This document shows, one piece after another, positions 6,647 to 11,653 of a DNA stretch of 11,653 bases. The stretch's first letter is position 1, and each line of letters opens with the position of its first letter. The notes below the pieces were generated by a model. It worked only from the letters and a program-made list of their open reading frames with translations, was not told where the DNA came from and searched no databases. The DNA comes from Pseudomonadota bacterium. Its GTDB lineage: Bacteria > Pseudomonadota > Alphaproteobacteria > Rhizobiales > Rhizobiaceae. The stretch spans positions 1 through 11,653 of the forward strand of contig QGUU01000038.1 in assembly GCA_003242525.1 (NCBI GenBank). The letters are read 5' to 3'. The translations under genes and the position numbers were made by a program.

Positions 6647-6675
6647 TTGATTAATCCAACGAATGTTTTTAATGT
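6647..6675. promoter_or_regulatory. LysR-type box and possible LysR gene promoter
   Basis: In the DUF1127/LysR intergenic region, TTGATTAATCCAA (6647-6659) is a near-perfect inverted repeat of the LysR T-N11-A form around GATTAATC. The same bases start a possible plus-strand -35 TTGATT (6647-6652), 17 bp before a poor -10 TAATGT (6670-6675); this fits autorepression. In the minus direction the box lies upstream of the DUF1127 gene, where a LysR activator would sit. The -10 match is weak. Confidence 0.4.
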
Positions 6676-6697
6676 TTAGGATCAATCGCGATGATGT

Positions 6698-7663
6698 ATG
6701 GCCAAGATGAACGCTCCCCTCGACCTCGACCAGCTTCAGACCTTCGTTGCCATCGCCGATACAGGCTCCTTCACGCGCGCGGCTGAAGAGGTGCATCGCA
6801 CCCAGTCCGCGGTGTCGATGCAGATGCGTCGGCTGGAGGAGCGCATCGGCAAGCCGCTCTTCGAGAAAGACGGCCGCACCAACCGGCTGACGGAAGACGG
6901 CGAAAGGCTGCTCGCCTATGCCCGTCGCCTGCTCTATCTCAACCGCGAGACGCTGGCGGCTTTCGACGACCGGAGGCTGGAAGGTACGATCCGCATCGGC
7001 ACGCCGGACGACTATGCCGATCGTTTCCTGCCGGAGATCATGGCGCGCTTTGCCCGATCGAATCCCCGCGTGGAGCTGACGGTCATCTGCGAGCCGACGC
7101 AGGGCCTGGTCGAACATATCAAGCGCGGCAATCTCGATCTTGCGCTGGTTACCCACAATGATGCACGCGGACAGTCGGAGGTGGTGCGGCGCGAGCCGCT
7201 GCTATGGGTCAGTTCGGCCAACCACGCCACCCATGAGCAGGAAGTGCTGCCCATGGCTTTCGGTCGGCCGAACTGTGTCTGGCGGCGCGCGGCATGCGAT
7301 GTTTTGAGCGAAATGGGCCGGGACTACCGCGTGCTGTTCACATCCTTCTCGGCCACCGTCATTGCGGCTGCTGTCCTTTCGGGCCTGGCCATATCGGTGC
7401 TGCCGGAATGTGCCCTCCGGCCAGGCATGCGCGTACTCGGGGAGGCGGACGGCTTCGGCGCGCTGCCCGACTGCAGCATCGGCATCATGCGTGGGCAAAC
7501 CAGCCGGCCCGAAATTGTCGAAGCGCTTGCGCGCCACATTATCGAAAGCCTCGACAATATCTCCGTGCCCGTCGCGGAAGAGACCGGAAGCGTTGATTTC
7601 GCTGCCCTTACTTTTTCTCGCATGAAGAAGGTTCGTACCAGCCAGATGGCGCCTGGATGGTGA
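6698..7663 (+). CDS. LysR-family transcriptional regulator, LsrB/VtlR-like
   Basis: A 321-aa DNA-binding regulator. The N-terminal winged helix-turn-helix (about 8-67) reads [17 protein letters not shown], then [20 protein letters not shown] and [14 protein letters not shown]. The effector-binding region starts near 95 ([20 protein letters not shown]) and includes [20 protein letters not shown] (131-150). This pattern resembles rhizobial LsrB and Brucella/Agrobacterium VtlR, which control redox or envelope genes, small RNAs and DUF1127 genes. Five cysteines (131, 193, 200, 238, 259) all lie in the effector domain, relevant because LsrB is reported to be redox-active. The last ~30 residues are an unconserved-looking tail. 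The ATG at 6698 is used; ATG 6707 is an alternative and neither has a good ribosome site. xseA follows after 52 bp on the same strand. Confidence 0.9.
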   Translation: MAKMNAPLDLDQLQTFVAIADTGSFTRAAEEVHRTQSAVSMQMRRLEERIGKPLFEKDGRTNRLTEDGERLLAYARRLLYLNRETLAAFDDRRLEGTIRIGTPDDYADRFLPEIMARFARSNPRVELTVICEPTQGLVEHIKRGNLDLALVTHNDARGQSEVVRREPLLWVSSANHATHEQEVLPMAFGRPNCVWRRAACDVLSEMGRDYRVLFTSFSATVIAAAVLSGLAISVLPECALRPGMRVLGEADGFGALPDCSIGIMRGQTSRPEIVEALARHIIESLDNISVPVAEETGSVDFAALTFSRMKKVRTSQMAPGW

Positions 7664-7715
7664 AGGGTTTGAGCCGGGTCTTGACGCGGGCGGCATCCGG
7701 CGCACCAATCCGCCC

Positions 7716-9284
7716 ATGAGCGATGGCTTGACCGAATCACGTCACAATGTCGCCGAATATACGGTGAGTGAGATTTCCGGCGCGTTGAAGCGTGCCGTGG
7801 AAGACCAGTTCGGCCATGTGCGCGTGCGCGGCGAGATTTCCGGGTATCGCGGCCCGCACTCTTCCGGCCATGCCTATTTCTGCCTGAAGGACGATCGCGC
7901 GCGGCTGGACGCGGTGGTCTGGAAAGGCACCTTCTCGCGTCTGCGTTTTCGGCCCGAGGAAGGCATGGAGGTTATCGCGACCGGCCGCCTCACCACCTAT
8001 CCCGGCAAGTCGAACTACCAGATCGTGATCGAAAATCTGGAGCCTGCCGGCGCGGGCGCGCTGATGGCCCTTCTGGAAGAACGCAAGCGGCGGCTGGCGG
8101 CTGAAGGGATTTTCGATGCGGCGCGCAAGCGGCGCCTGCCTTATATGCCAATGGTCATTGGCGTCGTGACGTCGCCGACCGGCGCGGTGATCCGCGACAT
8201 CCTGCACCGGATCCGCGACCGTTTCCCGCTGCATGTGATCGTCTGGCCGGTGCGCGTGCAGGGCGAGACGTCGGGTGCGGAGGCAGCCGCTGCGGTGGAA
8301 GGCTTCAACGCCTTGCCCGGGGATGGGCCGATCACCCGCCCTGACCTTCTGATCGTGGCGCGCGGCGGCGGCAGCCTGGAAGACCTGTGGGGTTTCAACG
8401 ACGAGGCGCTGGCGCGGGCGGTGGCTGCGTCCGCCATTCCGGTCATTTCGGCGGTGGGGCATGAAACCGACTGGACGCTGATAGATCTGGCGGCGGATGT
8501 TCGCGCACCGACTCCGACCGGCGCGGCTGAGATGGCTGTGCCGGTAAAGGCGGAGCTCGAGGCGGCGCTTGCCGGTCTTGCCGCACGTCTGCGCACATGC
8601 ACCAGCCGCGCCATCGACCGCAAGCGGCAGGCGGTGCGCGCGGCAGCACGCGCCCTGCCTTTGCCCGACCAACTCCTTGCCGTGCCGAGAAGGCGGTTTG
8701 ACGAGGCGACAGGCAGGCTCGGACGGGCATTGATTGCCGGCGTGCAGCACAAGCGGGCCCGGCTTGCGGGCCTGCGCCTGAGCCCTGCCACGCTCAAGCG
8801 TCGCCTGGAGGACACCCGGACGCTTACAGGCCGGGATCTCGGCCGCGCACGGGCCGCCTTCTTCGCGATTGTACGGGAGCGGCGGGCGCGGTTTTCCCGC
8901 ACAGCCGCACGCCTGACGACTGGGCCGCTGGAAAGGCGGCACAGGCAGCATGGGGAGTTGCTGGGCACGCTTCAGCGCCGCGCCGACCAGGCTACCGCGT
9001 CCAGGCTCGATCGCCTGCGCGCCAGGCTGACGCAGGCCGAGCGGCTGTTGGCGACCTTGCGCATGTCGGAAGAGGCCATTCTGGAACGCGGCTACGCCAT
9101 GGTATTCGATTCGCAAGGCCAACTGCTCAGGCGGGCTGCGGAGGTGCGGCCTGGCGAGGCGCTAAGCCTGCGCTTTGCCGACGGGGCTGCTTCGGCCCTG
9201 GCAGGCGGCTCTTCCGGGCCAGGCGGCCAGAAGGCCAAATCGGCAAGAACCAGGGAGCCCGGCCCACAAGGGTCCCTGTTCTGA
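7716..9284 (+). CDS. xseA: Exodeoxyribonuclease VII large subunit
   Basis: A 522-aa protein. ExoVII degrades single-stranded DNA from both ends into oligonucleotides and acts in repair with the small subunit XseB (not in this window). N-terminal OB-fold: about 13-108 ([30 protein letters not shown]). Catalytic domain: about 128-320, with [13 protein letters not shown] (150-162, D161), [17 protein letters not shown] (214-230, R216) and [25 protein letters not shown] (244-268, H249 and D252). An Arg-rich coiled-coil segment follows (about 280-450), then the conserved C-terminal [12 protein letters not shown] (452-463) and a short variable tail. All key residues are present and the length is normal for the group. 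The ATG at 7716 has no good Shine-Dalgarno sequence, perhaps reflecting coupling to the LysR transcript. No clear terminator was seen in the 89 bp before the convergent DUF768 gene. Confidence 0.97.
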   Translation: MSDGLTESRHNVAEYTVSEISGALKRAVEDQFGHVRVRGEISGYRGPHSSGHAYFCLKDDRARLDAVVWKGTFSRLRFRPEEGMEVIATGRLTTYPGKSNYQIVIENLEPAGAGALMALLEERKRRLAAEGIFDAARKRRLPYMPMVIGVVTSPTGAVIRDILHRIRDRFPLHVIVWPVRVQGETSGAEAAAAVEGFNALPGDGPITRPDLLIVARGGGSLEDLWGFNDEALARAVAASAIPVISAVGHETDWTLIDLAADVRAPTPTGAAEMAVPVKAELEAALAGLAARLRTCTSRAIDRKRQAVRAAARALPLPDQLLAVPRRRFDEATGRLGRALIAGVQHKRARLAGLRLSPATLKRRLEDTRTLTGRDLGRARAAFFAIVRERRARFSRTAARLTTGPLERRHRQHGELLGTLQRRADQATASRLDRLRARLTQAERLLATLRMSEEAILERGYAMVFDSQGQLLRRAAEVRPGEALSLRFADGAASALAGGSSGPGGQKAKSARTREPGPQGSLF

Positions 9285-9373
9285 AACGGTCTCCTCAACG
9301 CCTCAGGCTTAAGCGTCAACCAGCCCTTCCGGGATAGGCGACAACGATCCGAAAGCGAAACACGGCCTCGGTT

Positions 9374-9619
9374 TCAACCGTGCTTGCGGATATTCTCCTT
9401 GTCGGCCTCGACAGCCTCTTCGAGGCGAGCGGCAATCAGTTCCCGAATGTCGCCGACTTCTTCTTCAAGATCCTCGATCGGAATTCCCGCCTCGGCGGCC
9501 TTTGCAGCGCATTCTTCAGCCAGTGCTCTTGCCTGTTCGTCGATCCTGATCGAGCTGGCAGGGGCCTGGCACCTTTCGTCGATCCATTCCCGAAGGAACT
9601 CGATTGCGCTTTCGCTCAT
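9374..9619 (-). CDS. DUF768-like small acidic protein
   Basis: An 81-aa, acidic, mostly helical protein. The opening (SESAIEFLREWIDE) and the segment GIPIEDLEEEVGDIRELIAARLEEA (45-69) match the DUF768 small proteins abundant in Mesorhizobium and relatives; function unknown. It has no signal peptide or membrane segment. The start ATG at 9619 has only a weak ribosome site. A 7-bp hairpin (9627-9633 with 9653-9659, loop containing TTCGGT twice) stands directly before the start in the 5' leader. tRNA-His lies about 160 bp upstream on the same strand. It converges with xseA. Confidence 0.75.
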   Translation of the reverse strand: MSESAIEFLREWIDERCQAPASSIRIDEQARALAEECAAKAAEAGIPIEDLEEEVGDIRELIAARLEEAVEADKENIRKHG

Positions 9620-9781
9620 CGTTTGCGACCCGGTTCGGTACTGTCTTTCGGTCCGGGTTCATGAAACGTCAGGCATGCCAAAAGGGTACCCATGGCCCGT
9701 CAGGCCCAAATCGTCGCAATGCCCGAGATCGGAGGCCGGCAGGAGCACGTTCATTTCCGGCAATCAGCAATATTGGACGGA

Positions 9782-9858
9782 TGGTACCGTTGCCTGGGAT
9801 CGAACCAGGGACCTCCGGATCCACAATCCGGCGCTCTAACCAGCTGAGCTACAACGGC
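9782..9858 (-). tRNA. tRNA-His (GTG anticodon)
   Basis: A complete 77-nt cloverleaf with encoded CCA. Acceptor stem GCCGTTG/CAACGGT (G1-U72 wobble), D arm GCTC...GAGC, anticodon stem CCGGA/TCCGG with loop TTGTGGA (anticodon GTG), T arm CCTGG-TTCGATC-CCAGG. The discriminator base is A73 followed by CCA. The base before G1 is T, so the usual bacterial G-1:C73 pair is absent, as known for a clade of Alphaproteobacteria. Reading frames through this region on either strand are artefacts. The 162 bp between its 5' end and the next terminator hold no gene that I can support and no strong promoter match. Confidence 0.97.
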
Positions 9859-10020
9859 ACTTACGCCTGAGCCTTGGAGACGAAAATTCTTCGTTGGTCC
9901 ACGCTCCTTCGTTCGGCGAAGCGTCCTTACGAACAATCGGACTCTAATTCAAGACTTTTGGCAAAGCAAAGCAGGTCCCATTTAGGGCGGTCTGCTGTCC
10001 CCCGGAAACTGGCGGATAAG

Positions 10021-10050
10021 AAAAAGGCCGGCGGGAGCGGCCGGCCTTTT
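10021..10050 (-). terminator. Rho-independent terminator of the phasin/sRNA transcript
   Basis: A perfect 10-bp stem AAAGGCCGGC/GCCGGCCTTT (10023-10032 with 10040-10049) has a 7-nt loop and ends in a U-run in the minus direction (A-run 10021-10025). It also has a T-rich tract on the plus strand, so it could work both ways, although no plus-strand gene leads into it. Confidence 0.9.
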
Positions 10051-10130
10051 CCTTTTATCGGGCCAGTGGGAGGAGGAACTGGCCACTACCGGCAAACACA
10101 GGGAGGAGGAGCTGCCTGCCGGTAAACATA
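10021..10130 (-). ncRNA. Candidate trans-acting small RNA of the alpha-r14 / CcsR ('cuckoo') type, in the phasin 3' region
   Basis: Read on the minus strand, three hairpins follow the phasin stop codon. SL1: TACCGGCA (10124-10117) pairs perfectly with TGCCGGTA (10094-10087) around a 22-nt loop containing CUCCUCCUCCC. SL2: GGCCAGT (10084-10078) pairs perfectly with ACTGGCC (10067-10061), with the 10-nt loop UCCUCCUCCC. SL3 is the intrinsic terminator at 10021-10050. Two stem-loops showing anti-Shine-Dalgarno loops plus a terminator, in about 110 nt, is the architecture of alpha-r14/NfeR1 RNAs in rhizobia and CcsR RNAs in Rhodobacter, which pair with ribosome-binding sites of many mRNAs. I see no good -35/-10 pair directly upstream, so it may be processed from phasin mRNA or start inside the phasin gene. 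The 5' end is approximate and the family call is by structure, not by alignment. Confidence 0.75.
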
Positions 10131-10142
10131 TGATCGCGATCA
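10131..10142. repeat. 12-bp perfect palindrome over the phasin stop codon
   Basis: TGATCGCGATCA is identical on both strands. On the minus strand its first three bases are the phasin TGA stop codon, and it ends just before SL1 of the candidate small RNA. It may be a protein-binding site or an RNA hairpin or cleavage landmark; it may also be chance. Confidence 0.4.
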
Positions 10143-10598
10143 GGCGACCTTGAGTTCCTTGACAGCCTTCTCGAACGCACCCTTCAGCGGCCTGGAAAGG
10201 TCTTCGGCAGCCTTGGAGGCGACGACCTGAAAGTCCTTGGCCTGCTCGACAGCGGTCTCTACGCCCTTGCGCAGAAACGCGGTCTGAAGCTCGATGACTT
10301 CGGAGAAAGACTTGGCGCCGACCAGCGCTTCCCAATGGGCGAAGTTCGCCTCGGTGTTGGAACGCAGCGTCGCGATGGTCTTGAGCGAAAGGTCGCTCGA
10401 CACTGAACGGGCGGTTTCGAACGTCGCCTCGAGAGCCTTTTGGGCCTCCTCTGCGCCATCCTTCAGCTTGGCATAGGCTTCCTTGGATTGTTCCAGGCCC
10501 TTTTCGGTGAAAGCGCGGAACTGTTCGGCGGCCTTGGAGGCGTCGAAGCTCGGGAATTCAACCGTATCGGAGAACTCGCCAGTCTTTGTCTTGGACAT
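10140..10598 (-). CDS. Phasin (Phasin_2 family, PHB granule-associated)
   Basis: A 152-aa, mostly alpha-helical protein without membrane segments or signal peptide. Phasins coat polyhydroxybutyrate granules and set their number and size. Family signs: an N-terminal polar stretch followed by FRAFTEKGLEQSKEAYAKLK (27-46), an Ala-rich amphipathic region (49-70), the segment NTEANFAHWEALVGAKSFSEVIELQ (81-105), and a Lys-rich C-terminus (AFEKAVKELKVA). The start ATG at 10598 has AAAGGA 7 nt upstream; reading back to 10703 would add unconserved residues from the promoter region. It has a PhaR-like promoter upstream and the candidate anti-SD small RNA downstream in the same orientation. Phasin next to a CbrA-type kinase gene agrees with what I recall of the Sinorhizobium meliloti order. 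Confidence 0.92.
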   Translation of the reverse strand: MSKTKTGEFSDTVEFPSFDASKAAEQFRAFTEKGLEQSKEAYAKLKDGAEEAQKALEATFETARSVSSDLSLKTIATLRSNTEANFAHWEALVGAKSFSEVIELQTAFLRKGVETAVEQAKDFQVVASKAAEDLSRPLKGAFEKAVKELKVA

Positions 10599-10655
10599 GT
10601 CACATCCTTTCAGCTTGCGGCTGCGACGAAGAGCCGCCTCGTGACTTCTGGGGCC

Positions 10656-10702
10656 CATATAACGATGATTTTTGTGCAATGCAACATTTTTATTGCGCTG
10701 CA
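10656..10702 (-). promoter_or_regulatory. Phasin promoter with two TGC-N3-GCA repeats (PhaR-type operator)
   Basis: On the minus strand a -35 TTGCAT (10684-10679) and a -10 TATATG (10661-10656) are 17 bp apart, giving a 5' UTR of roughly 50 nt. Two TGC-N3-GCA repeats occur: TGCAATGCA at 10675-10683, overlapping the -35, and TGCGCTGCA at 10694-10702, with centres 19 bp apart (about two helical turns). The PHB regulator PhaR represses phasin genes through TGC-rich inverted repeats and is released by PHB, so this layout fits. Promoter strength is inferred from motif match only. Confidence 0.5.
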
Positions 10703-10759
10703 CCCAAAATGTCTTGATTTCCCGTTAACCAACGCCCGGGAAATAAGGGGCGGCCGGCG

Positions 10760-10774
10760 GGTCCACTGTGGACC
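10760..10774. repeat. 15-bp palindrome GGTCCAC-T-GTGGACC
   Basis: A perfect 7-bp inverted repeat with one central base lies between the divergent phasin and kinase-like genes, 20 bp from the exact CtrA box. It could be a dimeric regulator's operator. No U-tract follows, so it is not a terminator. Confidence 0.45.
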
Positions 10775-10793
10775 TTGGGAGCGAGTCCTTTTA

Positions 10794-10808
10794 TTAACAA
10801 AGCGTTAA
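10794..10808 (+). promoter_or_regulatory. CtrA box (TTAA-N7-TTAA)
   Basis: TTAA-CAAAGCG-TTAA matches the consensus of the cell-cycle master regulator CtrA exactly. It stands 32 bp before the ATG of the kinase-like gene and about 195 bp from the phasin start, so it most likely acts on the kinase-like gene. Confidence 0.6.
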
Positions 10809-10839
10809 TTGCAAAGCTCGCGAGGTTCCGGGCAAGCGC

Positions 10840-11653
10840 ATGTCGTCTGACTATTCCTACCTCGATGTAGCCGTGCTCGACCCGGTGAGGGAGCGCTTTG
10901 CCGCGGGCGATGCGCTGGTGATTCTTTCGTCGGACCTGGCGAATGCCCTGTGGGTGAACGGGCCGGGGGCGGCGCTGCTCGGCTATTCCGCCATAGAGGA
11001 AGCGCTTGGGACGGAGGATGTGCTTGCGCCGGTAGCCCGCCGGCAGATCATGGCGACGCCGGGCTTCCCGGAAATTGGCAGCGAACGTTCCCTCATGCTG
11101 CGGCTCACGGCGGGCCTTACAAGCCAGGCCGTTCTGGTGACAGCGAGCACACTTTCAATGCCCGATGGCGAGAGGGCGATCCTGCTGGTCGCGCCAGCCC
11201 ATGCCGAAACGCCGTCCGATGGCACGCGCGCACTGGCGGGCTTCACCGAAGATGGGGGGTACGTTGCCTTCGTCGATGGCCAGGGAAGGCTGGAGGCAGC
11301 GTCCGAGGGCTTCGAGTCGCTCGACATTTCAACCGAAACGCTGGCGAAGCTGGTGGCGGAAGTGGCTGGCGAGCGCGATCGCCTGGTCAAGCGCCGCATC
11401 CAGGCTGGCGCACGATCCTTTCCTGCCGGCCTTGCCCGATTGGTAGACGACCCGCCGCGGCACCTGCTGGTGGTTGTCGACGATGGAGAGATTCGGCAAG
11501 CAGAATCGCCACCCGCGCCCAGCGTGACTCCGGCGGAAGAGAACGCCGCTGCCGTGGATATCGTAACGGATGAGAGGCAGGCGGAACCGCTGCCGGAAGA
11601 CGAACCGGTCAGGAAGATCGAGGAGCGTGCCGGGGCTGCCGAGAGGCAGGAGA
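10840..11653 (+). CDS. PAS-like N-terminal part of a probable CbrA/PdhS-type sensor histidine kinase (partial)
   Basis: The first 271 codons are present; the frame is open to the window edge. The start (DYSYLDVAVLDPVRERFAAG, then GDALVILSSDLANALWVNGPGAALLGY at 23-49) looks like the N-terminal PAS-like region of the CbrA/PdhS sensor kinases of Rhizobiales, which act on the DivK-CtrA cell-cycle pathway. A second sensory-like segment is at 139-215 (GYVAFVDGQGRLEAASEGF). From about 218 an acidic, Pro/Ala/Glu-rich linker begins. The kinase domain (His box and ATPase) would lie beyond the window, so kinase activity is inferred from the N-terminus and from the phasin neighbour. There is no signal peptide or membrane segment, so it is probably cytosolic. 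The ATG at 10840 has a weak ribosome site. Confidence 0.7.
   Translation, partial: MSSDYSYLDVAVLDPVRERFAAGDALVILSSDLANALWVNGPGAALLGYSAIEEALGTEDVLAPVARRQIMATPGFPEIGSERSLMLRLTAGLTSQAVLVTASTLSMPDGERAILLVAPAHAETPSDGTRALAGFTEDGGYVAFVDGQGRLEAASEGFESLDISTETLAKLVAEVAGERDRLVKRRIQAGARSFPAGLARLVDDPPRHLLVVVDDGEIRQAESPPAPSVTPAEENAAAVDIVTDERQAEPLPEDEPVRKIEERAGAAERQE

Noticed and set aside
6685..6692. ATCGCGAT palindrome before the LysR gene, also present at 10133-10140
   Set aside because: An 8-bp palindrome occurring twice in a GC-rich 11.6-kb window is not significant by itself; contexts differ.
7737..9122. Long open frame on the minus strand opposite xseA
   Set aside because: GC-rich third positions create open antisense frames; the plus-strand protein has all ExoVII catalytic motifs.
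9901..9924. Imperfect hairpin (ACGCT/AGCGT with inner TCG/CGA) upstream of tRNA-His
   Set aside because: Bulged, short and without promoter, terminator or known family; insufficient to call an RNA.
9751..9936. Short frames through 9751-9936 on both strands (for example VAQLVRAPDCGSGGPWFDP)
   Set aside because: These are translations of the tRNA-His gene, a frequent false-protein source in databases.
10068..10130. Two similar ~30-bp units starting GGGAGGAGGA, read as a tandem direct repeat
   Set aside because: They are better explained as the two anti-SD hairpins of the candidate small RNA; each unit sits in its own stem-loop.
10950..11573. Plus-strand frame in another register inside the kinase-like gene
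   Set aside because: The register starting at 10840 gives a PAS-like protein open to the window edge; the other frame is Gly/Arg-rich shadow sequence.
1..11653. Search by eye for mobile elements, CRISPR arrays, integrases and toxin-antitoxin pairs
   Set aside because: No repeated spacer arrays, terminal inverted repeats, transposase or phage motifs were seen; gene content is ordinary alphaproteobacterial core.

Overview
The window is a GC-rich chromosomal segment of an alphaproteobacterium of the order Hyphomicrobiales (Rhizobiales), most like Mesorhizobium and its relatives (Phyllobacteriaceae). This rests on protein families recognised by eye: a PAS_5 protein, a tandem PilZ protein, a DUF768 protein, a phasin, an LsrB/VtlR-like LysR regulator and the beginning of a CbrA/PdhS-like kinase. 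A tRNA-His without G-1 and CtrA-type TTAA-N7-TTAA boxes fit the same group. I see no transposase, phage gene, CRISPR array or other sign of recent transfer; this looks like core chromosome.

Layout. Positions 1-1742 are read on the minus strand: the first 37 codons of a secreted transglutaminase-like cysteine peptidase, an AT-rich gap, an intrinsic terminator, a tandem PilZ-domain protein and a PAS_5 protein. Positions 2089-5527 are read on the plus strand: a rhomboid protease, a two-CBS-domain protein, gatB and a GNAT acetyltransferase. A cupin gene follows (5653-6093). A DUF1127 gene (minus) and a LysR gene (plus) diverge from a shared control region around 6541-6697, and xseA follows the LysR gene. 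Positions 9374-10598 are minus strand: a DUF768 protein, tRNA-His and a phasin. The last 814 bases are the start of a plus-strand sensor-kinase-like gene that runs off the end.

The most interesting element lies directly behind the phasin stop codon. About 110 nt on the minus strand fold into two hairpins, each showing a C/U-rich anti-Shine-Dalgarno sequence (UCCUCCUCCC type) in its loop, followed by a strong Rho-independent terminator. This is the architecture of the alphaproteobacterial alpha-r14 / NfeR1 / CcsR ('cuckoo') small RNAs. Here it appears to sit in the 3' end of the polyhydroxybutyrate granule protein mRNA, which suggests a small RNA made with, or cut from, the phasin transcript. 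The phasin promoter carries two TGC-N3-GCA repeats like PhaR operators, one overlapping the -35.

Regulatory themes. An exact CtrA-type box stands 32 bp before the kinase-like gene. One-mismatch versions stand before the PilZ and PAS_5 genes. A T-N11-A LysR box overlaps a possible LysR promoter and faces the DUF1127 gene, fitting known VtlR control of DUF1127 genes. Housekeeping functions in the window are tRNA-dependent amidation (gatB), DNA repair (xseA) and a tRNA.
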